Assembly: GCF_015207105.1 (NCBI RefSeq)
Contig: NZ_JADEXO010000017.1
Span: forward strand, 1-64,000
Length of the DNA stretch: 64,000 nucleotides
Origin: a cf. Phormidesmis sp. LEGE 11477
Lineage (GTDB): Bacteria > Cyanobacteriota > Cyanobacteriia > Phormidesmidales > Phormidesmidaceae
Reading direction: 5' to 3'
In this document: piece by piece, positions 21,101 to 28,884 of the stretch
How the letters are laid out: each line of letters starts with the position of its first letter
Position numbering within the stretch: the stretch's first letter is position 1
The notes under the pieces: model-generated
Told to the model about the DNA's origin: nothing
Seen by the model: the letters and a program-made list of their open reading frames with translations, nothing else
Database searches by the model: none
Position numbers and translations under genes: made by a program

Positions 21101-22985
21101 GGCCGCCGTGAAGGTTGCCCAGCTTGTAGGTGCTGAAATTTATGCAACGGCCAGCCCGCGCAAGTGGAAGGCACTGAAAGAAATGGGCGTTCAACACATT
21201 ATGAATTCTCGGACGCTGGATTTTGCGGATGGGATTATGGCGAAGACCGGTGGGCAAGGCGTTGATGTTATTTTGAACTCGCTGTCAGGTGATTTTCTTG
21301 AAAAGAGCACGTCTGTGGTAGCTGAGGACGGATGCTTTGTAGAAATTGGGAAGCGAGACATTTGGTCTCAGCAAAAGATGAACACAGCTAGAGCAGACGT
21401 AGACTATCACATTGTTGATCTAATGTCGGTGGCACAGCAGCAGCCTCAGACGATTCAGGCAATGCTTCAGACACTTAAAGTACAGTTTGAAACGGAAGCA
21501 TTAAGCCCTATTACTCAGCGCGTATTTCCGCTAACGCAGGCGACGCAGGCTTTTCGACACATGCAACAAGCACAGCATATTGGGAAAGTTGTGCTTGCTT
21601 TAGAACCTACTTCAGGCGGTTCTAAAGCGTCTGTTTCTGAACAATCTGGAGCCCACGTAGTAGCGAATGGAACCTACCTTATCACTGGCGGAACGGGCGG
21701 ACTGGGACTAGCAACGGCAAAGTGGCTAGTTGAACAAGGCGCTAGGCATTTGGCTTTGCTGAGTCGCGGTGTGAGTCCGAACCCGGCGGTAGAAGATTGG
21801 CTAAAAGAATGCGCGCGAACAGGCATTGAAGTATTGGTTTTGCAGGCAGATGTTTCGAGCAAACCGCAGCTAGCCTCTGCACTGAAAATCCTGAGAGAAA
21901 AGCTGCCGTTTCTAAAGGGTGTTGTTCATGCAGCCGGACAGTTGCATGATGGCGTTCTGCAACAGCTAGACTGGAAACAAATGGAGCAGGTGCTTGCGCC
22001 AAAAGCCTGGGGTGCTTGGCATCTTCATCAGTTGACCAAGCAAGATAAGCTAGACTTTTTCATTCTGTACTCCTCGGCGGCTTCTCTACTGGGCTCGCCT
22101 GGACAAGGCGCTCATGTCGCGGCAAATAGCTTTTTAGATGCGCTGGCACATCAGCGTCAGGCTGAAGGACTGCCTGCGCTCAGCCTCAACTGGGGCCCTT
22201 GGACAGAGGTTGGTTCTGCCCAAGGCAAAGCGACACAGCAGCAGATGAAGGATCGAGGAATTGGCGCGATCGCCCCTCAACAGGGCATACAGGCGCTCGA
22301 ACAAATCCTCACTCAATTTGAGGTGCCACAAGTTGGTGTGATTCCTATCGACTGGCCCCAATTCAACCGGCAGATACACACCCAGGGAAGCCCCAAAGAT
22401 CTGTTCTTCTTAAACTACACAAGCAGCGTCTCAAACGATGATGAAACTATTCGACGCTCAGCCAACAGCATAAACAGTGTTTTATCCTCTCACAACCCAT
22501 CTTTATTATTAGAACCCTCTTGGCGGCAGCAGCTTAGCGCCTTACCCAAACGGCGACATGTTGCCTTCATTACGCAAGCGCTTCAGTCAGAAGTGGCCAA
22601 GGTGCTGGCCGTTCAAGATTCGACCCAAGTAGATCTCACCACCAGCTTCTTTGACTTGGGTATGGATTCACTCATGGCCGTGGAGCTAAAGAATCGGCTA
22701 GATGCTCAGACGGGTTATTCCATCGCGTCTACTGCTATCTTTGAGTATCCAACCCTTCAGTCATTAGCCGCCCATTTGGCAGATACTTTCAACAGTTTTG
22801 ATAGCAGCATTGCTGAAAATAGTCCTAGTAGCAAATCTCAAACGCCGCTACCGGGAGGAACTGAGCCATATTCAAGGCCGTTCTCAGAGCCGTCTTACGA
22901 GCCATCGCAAAAGTCTAATAATCTATCACCACCCGATATTGAATTAGAACTAGCCGCCTTGGAAACGTTGTTAGACCGGACATAG
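15195..22985 (+). CDS. Type I PKS module: KS-AT-DH-cMT-ER-KR-ACP (second copy)
   Basis: A 2596-residue module with the same architecture as the preceding gene, so a second methylated, saturated ketide unit is predicted. A coiled-coil docking helix at about 20-45 precedes the KS (Cys219 in DTACSSSL). The AT has Ser679 in GHSVGEY and HGFH, probably malonyl-specific. The DH has His1003 in HQVYGKAVLP and Asp1167-Gln1171. The cMT has [11 protein letters not shown] at about 1445. The ER (about 1823-2140) has HAAAGGTGMAAV. The KR (from about 2160) has TGGTGGLG, but His2307 where the catalytic Tyr is expected (GAHVAAN), and LHD instead of LDD. The ACP has Ser2492 in LGMDSLMAVEL. AGGAGG precedes the start, and the ATG shares one base with the previous stop. 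Close similarity to the first copy, including a shared 27-base stretch, indicates tandem duplication. Confidence 0.95.
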   Translation: MKPTSLQSANSSQSNNQQRMTRALQAIEKLQAKLAKLEAALGSIKSEPIAIVGMGCRFPGGTNSPTDFWKALSQGKDAITQVPSDRWDADAYYDPNPDTPGKIITRDGGFVDHLKTFDADFFGISPREAVSLDPQQRLLLEVSWEAMEHGGIVPSRWTNRPVGIFVGVSSNDYSQYLSSRAEEEIGAYLATGNAHSVIAGRLSYSLGFTGPSLVVDTACSSSLVAVHLACQSLRNQECEMAIAGGVNRILAPEFSINFSKAHMLSPDGRCKTFDAAADGFARGEGCGAVVLKRLSDAIAHGDNILALVRGAAVNQDGRSGGLTVPNGPSQQVVIRQALASAGVKPAQVSYIEAHGTGTALGDPIEIGALGAVFGQSHSVENPLKIGSVKTNIGHLEAAAGMAGLIKVVLAMQHDTLPAHLHFNTPSPHIDWAALPVEVTQKSTAWSNDSDSRFAGVSSFGFSGTNAHVVVESAPKLAVSNKVRAPKAGQPETDSHLLTLSAKDSAALRELAAQYAERLAQTSDDLTLRDFCWSAGTGRSHFSYRLALVTDSLFEAQNQLAAYAHGSASEATINNASWQLANVAFLFTGQGAQTVRMGQGLYDSEPIFRATIDRCDKILTTEFDRSLLGILYPSDALLKNAEALIDQTENTQPALFAIAYALVELWKSWGINPKCVLGHSVGEYAAAAAAGIMSWEDGLRLIAHRGRLMQKLPAGGGMAAVMAAATQIQPYLQPGVAIAAENGPTNTVLSGSQMALKAVLSSIAAKGIQTQKLKVSHGFHSPLMQPILKEFEAIAQKFTYHRPQLEMISTVTGESVGAVSDWPKYWTKHIQQPVRFWKGIDTLIEKYEQFVEIGPKPILSAMGKACSAQTSNLQHQRQQDQSTETSSVKREKRWLPSLYPNRYSTENDRQTILSSLGHLYVQGANIAWPREATYRVELPTYPFQRKRYWIDIDKSHQTANHTPPRLGSIAAHPLVGQPIPLAGTHTLRFQSLITPTAIPFLQEHQVYGKAVLPAVGYLEMALSAVLEGQSNPRSLNNINFYQALLLDRPQTLQTVITPLEADTAQQKFEIFSLQDHHQWQLHASGYLTSQERIVHHDSLEQLQKRCNTEASVANCYQRLERRGITYGDSFRAIQQIYVGDRNVLSRLQLPVSLQTTLSDYQFHPVLLDACLQSIVAASEDEQETETYLPAAIEQIHVYVEKIEAVAAWSYVEVSTEQQWPTANIQLFSLAGEPLISIVNLRLQPATKEKVIGAMQPAQTVENWAIEDWFYTINWQAQPLPEPVNVSALIHALADDFGDAIAQPAIQSYLAFLPQLEALSLSYIKAALAQLNENVDISPVHHPLFRRLQTIASANPPIVSTPSTQQQILSQYPEARAELSLIQRCGESLAQVLQGNVDPLTLLIPSGDLSDLTQLYQASPGALLMNQQVHQVVERLIANNPQPIRILEIGAGTGGTTAHLLPLLSEAAYTFTDISPLFLAKAKERFADYSNLIYQQLDIEQSIEAQGFCLNSYDLVIAANVLHATADIEQVLARVRSLLIPGGQLILLEGTQPLIWLDLIFGMTAGWWKRSEYPLLSVSKWQQHLRSVGFESAELMKASNPSKSEALPQSVIVASVSSAEQTLVELAEKVLVVAHADSALGTQITQATRGKFVLIEEISSVSNLLSSETWPEQIVYIAGREGSAVTETNSLEVLVEKDATGLLNLVRSLSAQARPKCQLNIVTQGIADGNITGSIAGLSQAPLWGLARVVELEYPRLDCRRIDLDPNNLAVDNAELLCQELKARLPEKSVVYRQRTRQVARLASGYSLQSKQQNQLTVPNEPFKLALSTKGSPDNLQLVPCQRRQPEAGEIEIRVLAAGLNFIDVLDALALLPFERDWLGVECAGVVVAVGVSIEHFAVGDRVLALAAGSFSQYVTVPAELAIAQPQNLSAQAAAAIPANFLTAYYALQIVAKLKKGDRVLIHAAAGGTGMAAVKVAQLVGAEIYATASPRKWKALKEMGVQHIMNSRTLDFADGIMAKTGGQGVDVILNSLSGDFLEKSTSVVAEDGCFVEIGKRDIWSQQKMNTARADVDYHIVDLMSVAQQQPQTIQAMLQTLKVQFETEALSPITQRVFPLTQATQAFRHMQQAQHIGKVVLALEPTSGGSKASVSEQSGAHVVANGTYLITGGTGGLGLATAKWLVEQGARHLALLSRGVSPNPAVEDWLKECARTGIEVLVLQADVSSKPQLASALKILREKLPFLKGVVHAAGQLHDGVLQQLDWKQMEQVLAPKAWGAWHLHQLTKQDKLDFFILYSSAASLLGSPGQGAHVAANSFLDALAHQRQAEGLPALSLNWGPWTEVGSAQGKATQQQMKDRGIGAIAPQQGIQALEQILTQFEVPQVGVIPIDWPQFNRQIHTQGSPKDLFFLNYTSSVSNDDETIRRSANSINSVLSSHNPSLLLEPSWRQQLSALPKRRHVAFITQALQSEVAKVLAVQDSTQVDLTTSFFDLGMDSLMAVELKNRLDAQTGYSIASTAIFEYPTLQSLAAHLADTFNSFDSSIAENSPSSKSQTPLPGGTEPYSRPFSEPSYEPSQKSNNLSPPDIELELAALETLLDRT

Positions 22986-23034
22986 CCCATTCATCTCCCT
23001 TTTTAACTCTCTTTTTATCTTTTCAAAAAACGTC

Positions 23035-26000
23035 ATGAGCGAAGTCTCTCGAAATTCAAACTTACCTACGCAGACTTCTGATCGCGTTTTGAAGGCGCTG
23101 AAGGCCGCGCGATCGCAAATAGAAGCCATCGAGCAGGCCAAGAATGAGCGCATTGCGATCGTCGGCATGGCAGGTCGGTTTCCAGGTGCAAATAATCTCA
23201 AAGAATTTTGGACGCTGATCAGCCAAGGCCAGTCGGGAATTCAGTTTCTCTCAGACGAAGCGCTGCTGGAGGCGGGCGTGCCTGAAAGCACTTTTCAACA
23301 GCCCAACTATGTCCGCGCCTATGCCAGCTTCCCCGACCCAACAGGCTTTGATGCCGCATTCTTTGGCTACTCTCCCCGCGAAGCAGAACTAATCGATCCG
23401 CAGCACCGTGTATTTCTCGAATGTGCATGGAGCGCTCTGGAAGACGCGGGCTACGACAGCCAACAGTACGACGGCAGCATTGGTGTTTATGGCGGCGCTG
23501 CTCTCAACAGCTATGTGGTCAATCTCCATTCTCAGCCAGATATCCGAGAGTCTATTAGTCCTGTACAAGCGGTTGTCAGCAACGTCATGGGACTGATGCC
23601 TACTCGGGTCTCCTATCAGCTAGATCTAAAAGGGCCAAGCTGCGGCATTCAAACAGGTTGTTCAACCGCGATAGTCGCGGTTCATTCCGCCTGCCAAAGT
23701 TTGCTTAGCCATGAGTGTGATATGGCCCTAGCAGGCGGCGTCACTATCAGCAGCGCCCAGCCACAGGGCTATCTATATCAGTCTGAAAGTATTGCCTCTC
23801 CTGACGGTATCTGTCGCGCCTTCGATGCCGAGGGTCAGGGAACAGTCTTTGGCAATGGGGTTGGGATTGTTGTGCTTAAACGTTTGCAGGCTGCGATCAC
23901 AGACAAAGACCACATCTACGCCGTCATCAAAGGCTCAGCGATTAACAACGATGGCGCAGACAAAATCAATCTGATTGCACCCAGCGTTTCAGGTCAAGCC
24001 ACAGTGATTAAATCGGCCATTGAGCAGTCAGGTATCTCACCAAACACCATCGACTACGTAGAAGCGCATGGCACAGGTACACATTTGGGCGATCCGATTG
24101 AAGTCGCAGCGCTCAACAAAGCATTCAACGACCTTTCAACAACAGACTTCTCAACAGCCGCAGAATCTAAAACAGTTCGTACAAGCTGTGCGCTGGGATC
24201 GGTTAAAACCAATGTCGGACATCTCGACGCTGCTGCCGGAGCCGCTGGACTGATCAAGACGGTTCTCTCACTTCAGCATAAAACTATTCCCGCTAGCCTC
24301 AACTATCAGCGACCAAATCCTAAAATCGATTTTCAAAACGGCCCCTTTGTCGTCAATCAGCACCGTCAGGACTGGACAGCCAACGGCACTCCCAGGCGTG
24401 CAGGCGTCAGCTCTTTTGGCATGGGCGGCACTAATGCTCACATGATTCTAGAAGAAGCACCCGAAGCTTGTACATCCGAAGCAGGTCGCCCTTGGCAGCT
24501 GATTCCGCTATCTGCCAAAACGCTCACCGCACTCGATACGCTGACTCAGAACCTCGCAGATCACTTGCTGCGTCACGCTGATTTATCCATCGCCGATGTT
24601 GCCTACACGCTGCAAGTTGGTCGGCGATCGCACTCACATCGTCGCTTCTTTGTGTGCCAATCGACTCAAGACGCGGTTCAACAGCTCAGCAAACCAGACG
24701 GCAATGCGCCTAACAATGCAATCAACAATGCGCTGACTGCTTCTGCGAATAAATCTGTTGTGTTCATGTTCCCGGGGCAAGGCGCTCAGCATATTGATAT
24801 GGCAAAAGGACTGTATCAAACAGAACCCGTCTTCAAGCAGGCTATCGATCAGTGCGCTAGCATTCTCGCCAGAGAAAATATTGCGCTTTTAGAGCTACTT
24901 TATCCTTCTCCACAGCCAGATATAACATCTGGAAAAGCACCTGAGAAAACTACTGAAAAGCTCTATCAAACCGCCTACGCACAGCCCGCTCTTTTTGCAA
25001 TTGAATACGCCTTAGCTCAACTCTGGATGAGCTGGAACGTCCGTCCGCAGGCCATGATCGGTCACAGTATTGGAGAGTACGTTGCGGCTTGTATTGCTGG
25101 TGTATTTTCTTTAGAAGACGCGCTGTGGCTAGTGGCAGCGCGATCACGACTGATGCAGAATGCTCGCCCCGGTGCAATGCTCTCAGTTCTCGCCGCTGCC
25201 GATACCCTTCGGCTGCCAAAAGATGCTGAAATCGCAGTGATTAACGCCCCTCAAAGCTGCGTCATATCTGGCCCCACAGACACCATCACCGCGTTTTCAC
25301 AGCAGCTCGAATCACAAGATATTCCCTGCCGCTTGCTCGCAACCTCACACGCTTTCCATTCGGCCATGATGGAAAGCGCACTCAGCGAGTTCTCTCAGGC
25401 ACTGAAGAAAATCACGCTCTCACCGCCCGAGATAGACATCATCTCCAACCTAACTGGCACTTGGCTAGCAGATAGCGAAGCAACAGATCCTAACTATTGG
25501 GTGAAGCACCTGCGTTACTGCGTTCGCTTCAGCCAAGGCATCACAGAAGTATTGAATATGCCAAACACTGTACTGCTAGAAGTTGGCCCCGGCAACACAT
25601 TGACCAAGCTGGCACGGCAAAACCTAACTGCGACAGATCGTAGTGATGACATACCAATTCTATCTTCTCTGCCACATCCCAAAGACAGTAATACCGATCT
25701 CAATACGCTAACAGAAACGCTCGGAAAGCTTTGGCAGACAGGCGTTCCCGTCAACTGGAGAGATCTCTATCAGCAGCAGCAGCAGCCAAGAAGACAGCGC
25801 CTTTCATTGCCGACATATCCCTTTGAGAGAAAGTCTTATTGGATACCGCTGCGATCGCCTCAAGATACGCCAACGCCATCAACCCCAAAAGAGAAAGCCC
25901 CCGATCAAGCAAACTGGTTCTACATACCCTCATGGAAACGGCTACCGCTAGTGGCTGTACCAGAAAAGCTCACAGCACATCAGCATCTAGTTTTAGCGGA

Positions 26001-27726
26001 TCAAATACTGCAGCCTCAGTTAAATGAACAATTAGAGAAACTGCCAACGCAGCCAGAGTTAGCTTGGACAGATTTTAGCGACTTCCAAGCGCTAGTTTCC
26101 TTCATCCAAACTCACCTACCACTCAAATCATCCACTACCCTCACACTTCTCACGACCAACAGCTACGCAGTCACCCCCCACGATTCACTTGATCCCAACA
26201 AAGCGAAAGCACAGGGACTTTCTCAAGTCATCGCCCAAGAATATCCAAGCATCTGCTGTCGTTTCATCGATATTGACTCATCGCCTTCAGCGCATACGCT
26301 GCAAGCTGTTAGCCGAGAACTAACCTCTCCTTATAATCTCGATCAAAGACAAGTGGCTTATCGCAGCGGGCAGCGCTGGGTACGCGCCTATGAGGCACTG
26401 CCTCTGCCAGAACAATTACCTTCGCAGCTCAAGCGCGGCGGTACCTACGTGATTGCAGGCGATCTGATTGAAGGGCTAGGTATGGTATATGCCCAAGCTT
26501 TGATAAAAGAGTGGGACGCTAAGCTCATTCTGTTGGGTAGAGCAGGGTTACCGGCGGCGTCAGAATGGGAAAAGTGGCTGCTTACCCACGGGCCACAGCA
26601 CGGCGCGAGTCAGTTAATTCGCAAGCTGCAAACGCTTGGACGAGAAGATGAACAGTTCTGTTGGTTTAGCGGCAGCTTGGCAGATGCAGACTGGGTGAGT
26701 GCTAGTATCAGAACAGGATTGGAACGGCTGGGCAAGACTTCAGGCAATGAGATTACTGGCGTTTTTCATGCGGATGTGATGGGCGATCGCGCTAGCTGCG
26801 AAATTGCTCAGCTTACCCATGCTGAAATTGACCGAATTTGCCAAAATAAAGTAGATGGAATGCGATCGCTCCAACAAGCCCTCGTCCACCACCCCGTCGG
26901 CTTCTATGTCCTACAATCTTCTTTATCCTCAGTAGTTGGCGGCATTGGGTTCGGAGCCTACGCTGCGGCCAACAGCTACCTAGACACCCTTGCGATCCAA
27001 CAAAACAATGCTAGAAACGGCGCATCAAAAACGCCATCCCCTCACTGGCTGAGCCTAAATTGGGATGCCTGCAAGCTAGACGATGTAGCCCCTTCGGCAT
27101 CTGAACTTATGGCTCTAGCCATGACCGCAGAAGAAGTTTGGCAAACAACACAGCGGGCTCTATCGCAACCAGGACTCTCCCAATTGATCATTTCACCCCG
27201 TCCTTTAGCGCCCAGACTTACCGCCGCCTTTACGCCTCAGCCAATTCAATCAACCGCTAACTCTCATGAAACATCCACCTCATCTATTGCCCCCTCTATC
27301 CATAGCCGCCCAACTCTAGCAACAGAATACGCTGCCCCTCGCACTCCAGTAGAGCAAGCGGTAGCGCAAGCAATGGGCGATTTACTAGGGATTGCCGAGG
27401 TGGGTATTCACGACAACTTTTTCGAGCTGGGGGGACACTCCCTCTTAGCGATTCAGGCGGTCACACAGCTTAGACAAAAATTTCCGGTAGAGCTACCCAT
27501 GCGAGCATTTCTTTTTGAAGCGCCTACCGTGGCAGGCATCGCTGGCATCATTCAGGAGCAAATAGATGAAAGTGAGAAAACGGCTCTATCCGAAGAAAAC
27601 AAAGCCACTATGGAGAGTTTGCTAGATCAAATAGAGAGTATGCCGCCTGAGAGCATGCCGCCTAAAAATCCGACTGAAGATACGACATCTAAAAATGCAG
27701 CACTAGAGGTGAGTCATGAAGTTTAG
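23035..27726 (+). CDS. Type I PKS module: KS-AT-KR(degenerate)-carrier
   Basis: A 1563-residue module for one malonate extension, probably leaving a beta-ketone. The KS (about 40-450) has Cys209 in the unusual context TGCSTA and keeps the EAHGTGTHLGDP histidine. The AT has Ser678 in GHSIGEY and HAFH, predicting malonyl-CoA. The region from about 1135-1340 is KR-like: SSLSSV and Tyr1309 (GAYAAAN) remain, but the nucleotide-binding glycine motif has become AGDLIEGLG and HAAG has become HADV, so activity is doubtful. The carrier (Ser1469 in ELGGHSL) is PCP-like, fitting hand-over to an NRPS. A pyrimidine-rich 49-base gap separates it from the previous gene, and no Shine-Dalgarno precedes its ATG, unlike most neighbours. 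It overlaps the monooxygenase gene by 11 bases. Confidence 0.92.
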   Translation: MSEVSRNSNLPTQTSDRVLKALKAARSQIEAIEQAKNERIAIVGMAGRFPGANNLKEFWTLISQGQSGIQFLSDEALLEAGVPESTFQQPNYVRAYASFPDPTGFDAAFFGYSPREAELIDPQHRVFLECAWSALEDAGYDSQQYDGSIGVYGGAALNSYVVNLHSQPDIRESISPVQAVVSNVMGLMPTRVSYQLDLKGPSCGIQTGCSTAIVAVHSACQSLLSHECDMALAGGVTISSAQPQGYLYQSESIASPDGICRAFDAEGQGTVFGNGVGIVVLKRLQAAITDKDHIYAVIKGSAINNDGADKINLIAPSVSGQATVIKSAIEQSGISPNTIDYVEAHGTGTHLGDPIEVAALNKAFNDLSTTDFSTAAESKTVRTSCALGSVKTNVGHLDAAAGAAGLIKTVLSLQHKTIPASLNYQRPNPKIDFQNGPFVVNQHRQDWTANGTPRRAGVSSFGMGGTNAHMILEEAPEACTSEAGRPWQLIPLSAKTLTALDTLTQNLADHLLRHADLSIADVAYTLQVGRRSHSHRRFFVCQSTQDAVQQLSKPDGNAPNNAINNALTASANKSVVFMFPGQGAQHIDMAKGLYQTEPVFKQAIDQCASILARENIALLELLYPSPQPDITSGKAPEKTTEKLYQTAYAQPALFAIEYALAQLWMSWNVRPQAMIGHSIGEYVAACIAGVFSLEDALWLVAARSRLMQNARPGAMLSVLAAADTLRLPKDAEIAVINAPQSCVISGPTDTITAFSQQLESQDIPCRLLATSHAFHSAMMESALSEFSQALKKITLSPPEIDIISNLTGTWLADSEATDPNYWVKHLRYCVRFSQGITEVLNMPNTVLLEVGPGNTLTKLARQNLTATDRSDDIPILSSLPHPKDSNTDLNTLTETLGKLWQTGVPVNWRDLYQQQQQPRRQRLSLPTYPFERKSYWIPLRSPQDTPTPSTPKEKAPDQANWFYIPSWKRLPLVAVPEKLTAHQHLVLADQILQPQLNEQLEKLPTQPELAWTDFSDFQALVSFIQTHLPLKSSTTLTLLTTNSYAVTPHDSLDPNKAKAQGLSQVIAQEYPSICCRFIDIDSSPSAHTLQAVSRELTSPYNLDQRQVAYRSGQRWVRAYEALPLPEQLPSQLKRGGTYVIAGDLIEGLGMVYAQALIKEWDAKLILLGRAGLPAASEWEKWLLTHGPQHGASQLIRKLQTLGREDEQFCWFSGSLADADWVSASIRTGLERLGKTSGNEITGVFHADVMGDRASCEIAQLTHAEIDRICQNKVDGMRSLQQALVHHPVGFYVLQSSLSSVVGGIGFGAYAAANSYLDTLAIQQNNARNGASKTPSPHWLSLNWDACKLDDVAPSASELMALAMTAEEVWQTTQRALSQPGLSQLIISPRPLAPRLTAAFTPQPIQSTANSHETSTSSIAPSIHSRPTLATEYAAPRTPVEQAVAQAMGDLLGIAEVGIHDNFFELGGHSLLAIQAVTQLRQKFPVELPMRAFLFEAPTVAGIAGIIQEQIDESEKTALSEENKATMESLLDQIESMPPESMPPKNPTEDTTSKNAALEVSHEV

Positions 27727-28798
27727 TCTGTTTTATTTCGATGGCGATGGGTTAAACATTCAGGGCGATCCTTACAAACTGCTGATGGAAAGCGCTAAGT
27801 TTGCAGACCGCAACGGTTTTAGCGCCGTTTGGACACCCGAAAGACACTTTCACGCCTTTGGCGGACTATACCCTAATCCAGCCGTTACCAGCGCCGCACT
27901 TGCTGTTGCTACCGAAAGAATTCAGCTCAGAGCGGGGAGTGTTGTGCTGCCCCTGCACCATCCTGTGCGAGTTGCAGAAGACTGGGCCGTGGTCGATAAT
28001 CTCTCAGGCGGGCGAGCCGCGATCGCCTTCGCCTCCGGCTGGACAATGGACGAATTTATTCTCTCTCGTGAACCGCACGGCAGCCGCAAATCTGTGATGT
28101 GGCGGGGCATTGATACGGTGCAAAAGCTTTGGCAAGGTGAGGCGGTGGAGTTTGAGGATGTAACAAATAGAACAGTCAGCGCCAAAACGCTACCGAGACC
28201 CGTGCAGCCTAAGCTGCCAACATGGGTTACGTGCCAGTCTATGGAGACCTTTATTGAAGCCGGTCGGCTAGGGGTAAACGTGCTAACTTCTTTGCTGGGA
28301 GAGACTTTAGAGCAGGTTGCGCCCAAGATTGCCCGATATCGAGAAACCTTACAGAAAAATGGGCATGAGCCAGGCGACTACACGGTATCAATGATGATGC
28401 ATACCTTTCTGGGTGAAGAAGTTGAGCAGGTAAAAGAAGAAATTCGTCAACCTTTTTGTGAATATCTCAAGACTCACTACGGCCTGCTAGAAAATCTTGC
28501 CAAGGGCATGGGATTAAACGTCAGTTTGGATGATTTTTCTGACGATGATCTCGATAGTTTGTTATTATTTGGTGTAGAAGGATTTATGAAAGGGCGCTCT
28601 CTGATTGGCACACCAGAGAGCTGTATGCCATTTGTTCAGCAGTTGCACGAAGCGGACGTCGATGAAGTCGCCTGCCTGATAGATTTTGTTCAGGACTTTG
28701 ATGCTGTGATGAAGTCGCTGCCTTATCTAGCAACGCTTCAAGCGCAGTGTAATCAAAGCACTCAGAAAGAACTACTAGCGACTGTTGGCAGTTCCTAA
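27716..28798 (+). CDS. Luciferase-like flavin-dependent monooxygenase (LLM family)
   Basis: A 360-residue protein with the sequence character of the natural-product subgroup of luciferase-like monooxygenases (MupA-type). Recognisable stretches are FSLFYFDGDG at the N-terminus, GFSAVWTPERHFHAFGG at about 33-49, LPLHHPVRVAEDWAVVDNLS at about 78-97, and GRAAIAFASGW. This family uses reduced FMN and O2 to oxidise substrates, often while they are bound to carrier proteins. Placement between the degenerate-KR PKS and the first NRPS suggests it oxidises the beta-ketoacyl intermediate, by hydroxylation or Baeyer-Villiger insertion; the reaction is inference. AGAGGTGAG precedes the ATG, which lies inside the PKS gene. 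An 86-base gap with no recognisable feature follows. Confidence 0.85.
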   Translation: MKFSLFYFDGDGLNIQGDPYKLLMESAKFADRNGFSAVWTPERHFHAFGGLYPNPAVTSAALAVATERIQLRAGSVVLPLHHPVRVAEDWAVVDNLSGGRAAIAFASGWTMDEFILSREPHGSRKSVMWRGIDTVQKLWQGEAVEFEDVTNRTVSAKTLPRPVQPKLPTWVTCQSMETFIEAGRLGVNVLTSLLGETLEQVAPKIARYRETLQKNGHEPGDYTVSMMMHTFLGEEVEQVKEEIRQPFCEYLKTHYGLLENLAKGMGLNVSLDDFSDDDLDSLLLFGVEGFMKGRSLIGTPESCMPFVQQLHEADVDEVACLIDFVQDFDAVMKSLPYLATLQAQCNQSTQKELLATVGSS

Positions 28799-28884
28799 CA
28801 TGCCTTTTGTACTGCTTCCTCTAGCCACTGAACATAAAGGTCGAATCGGTGGTCGCTCCTTAAAAGAATCAAGTTATTCTCATC

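Noticed and set aside
27922-28326. A 134-codon minus-strand frame over the monooxygenase
   Set aside because: Antisense to a clearly recognisable enzyme; no motif of its own.
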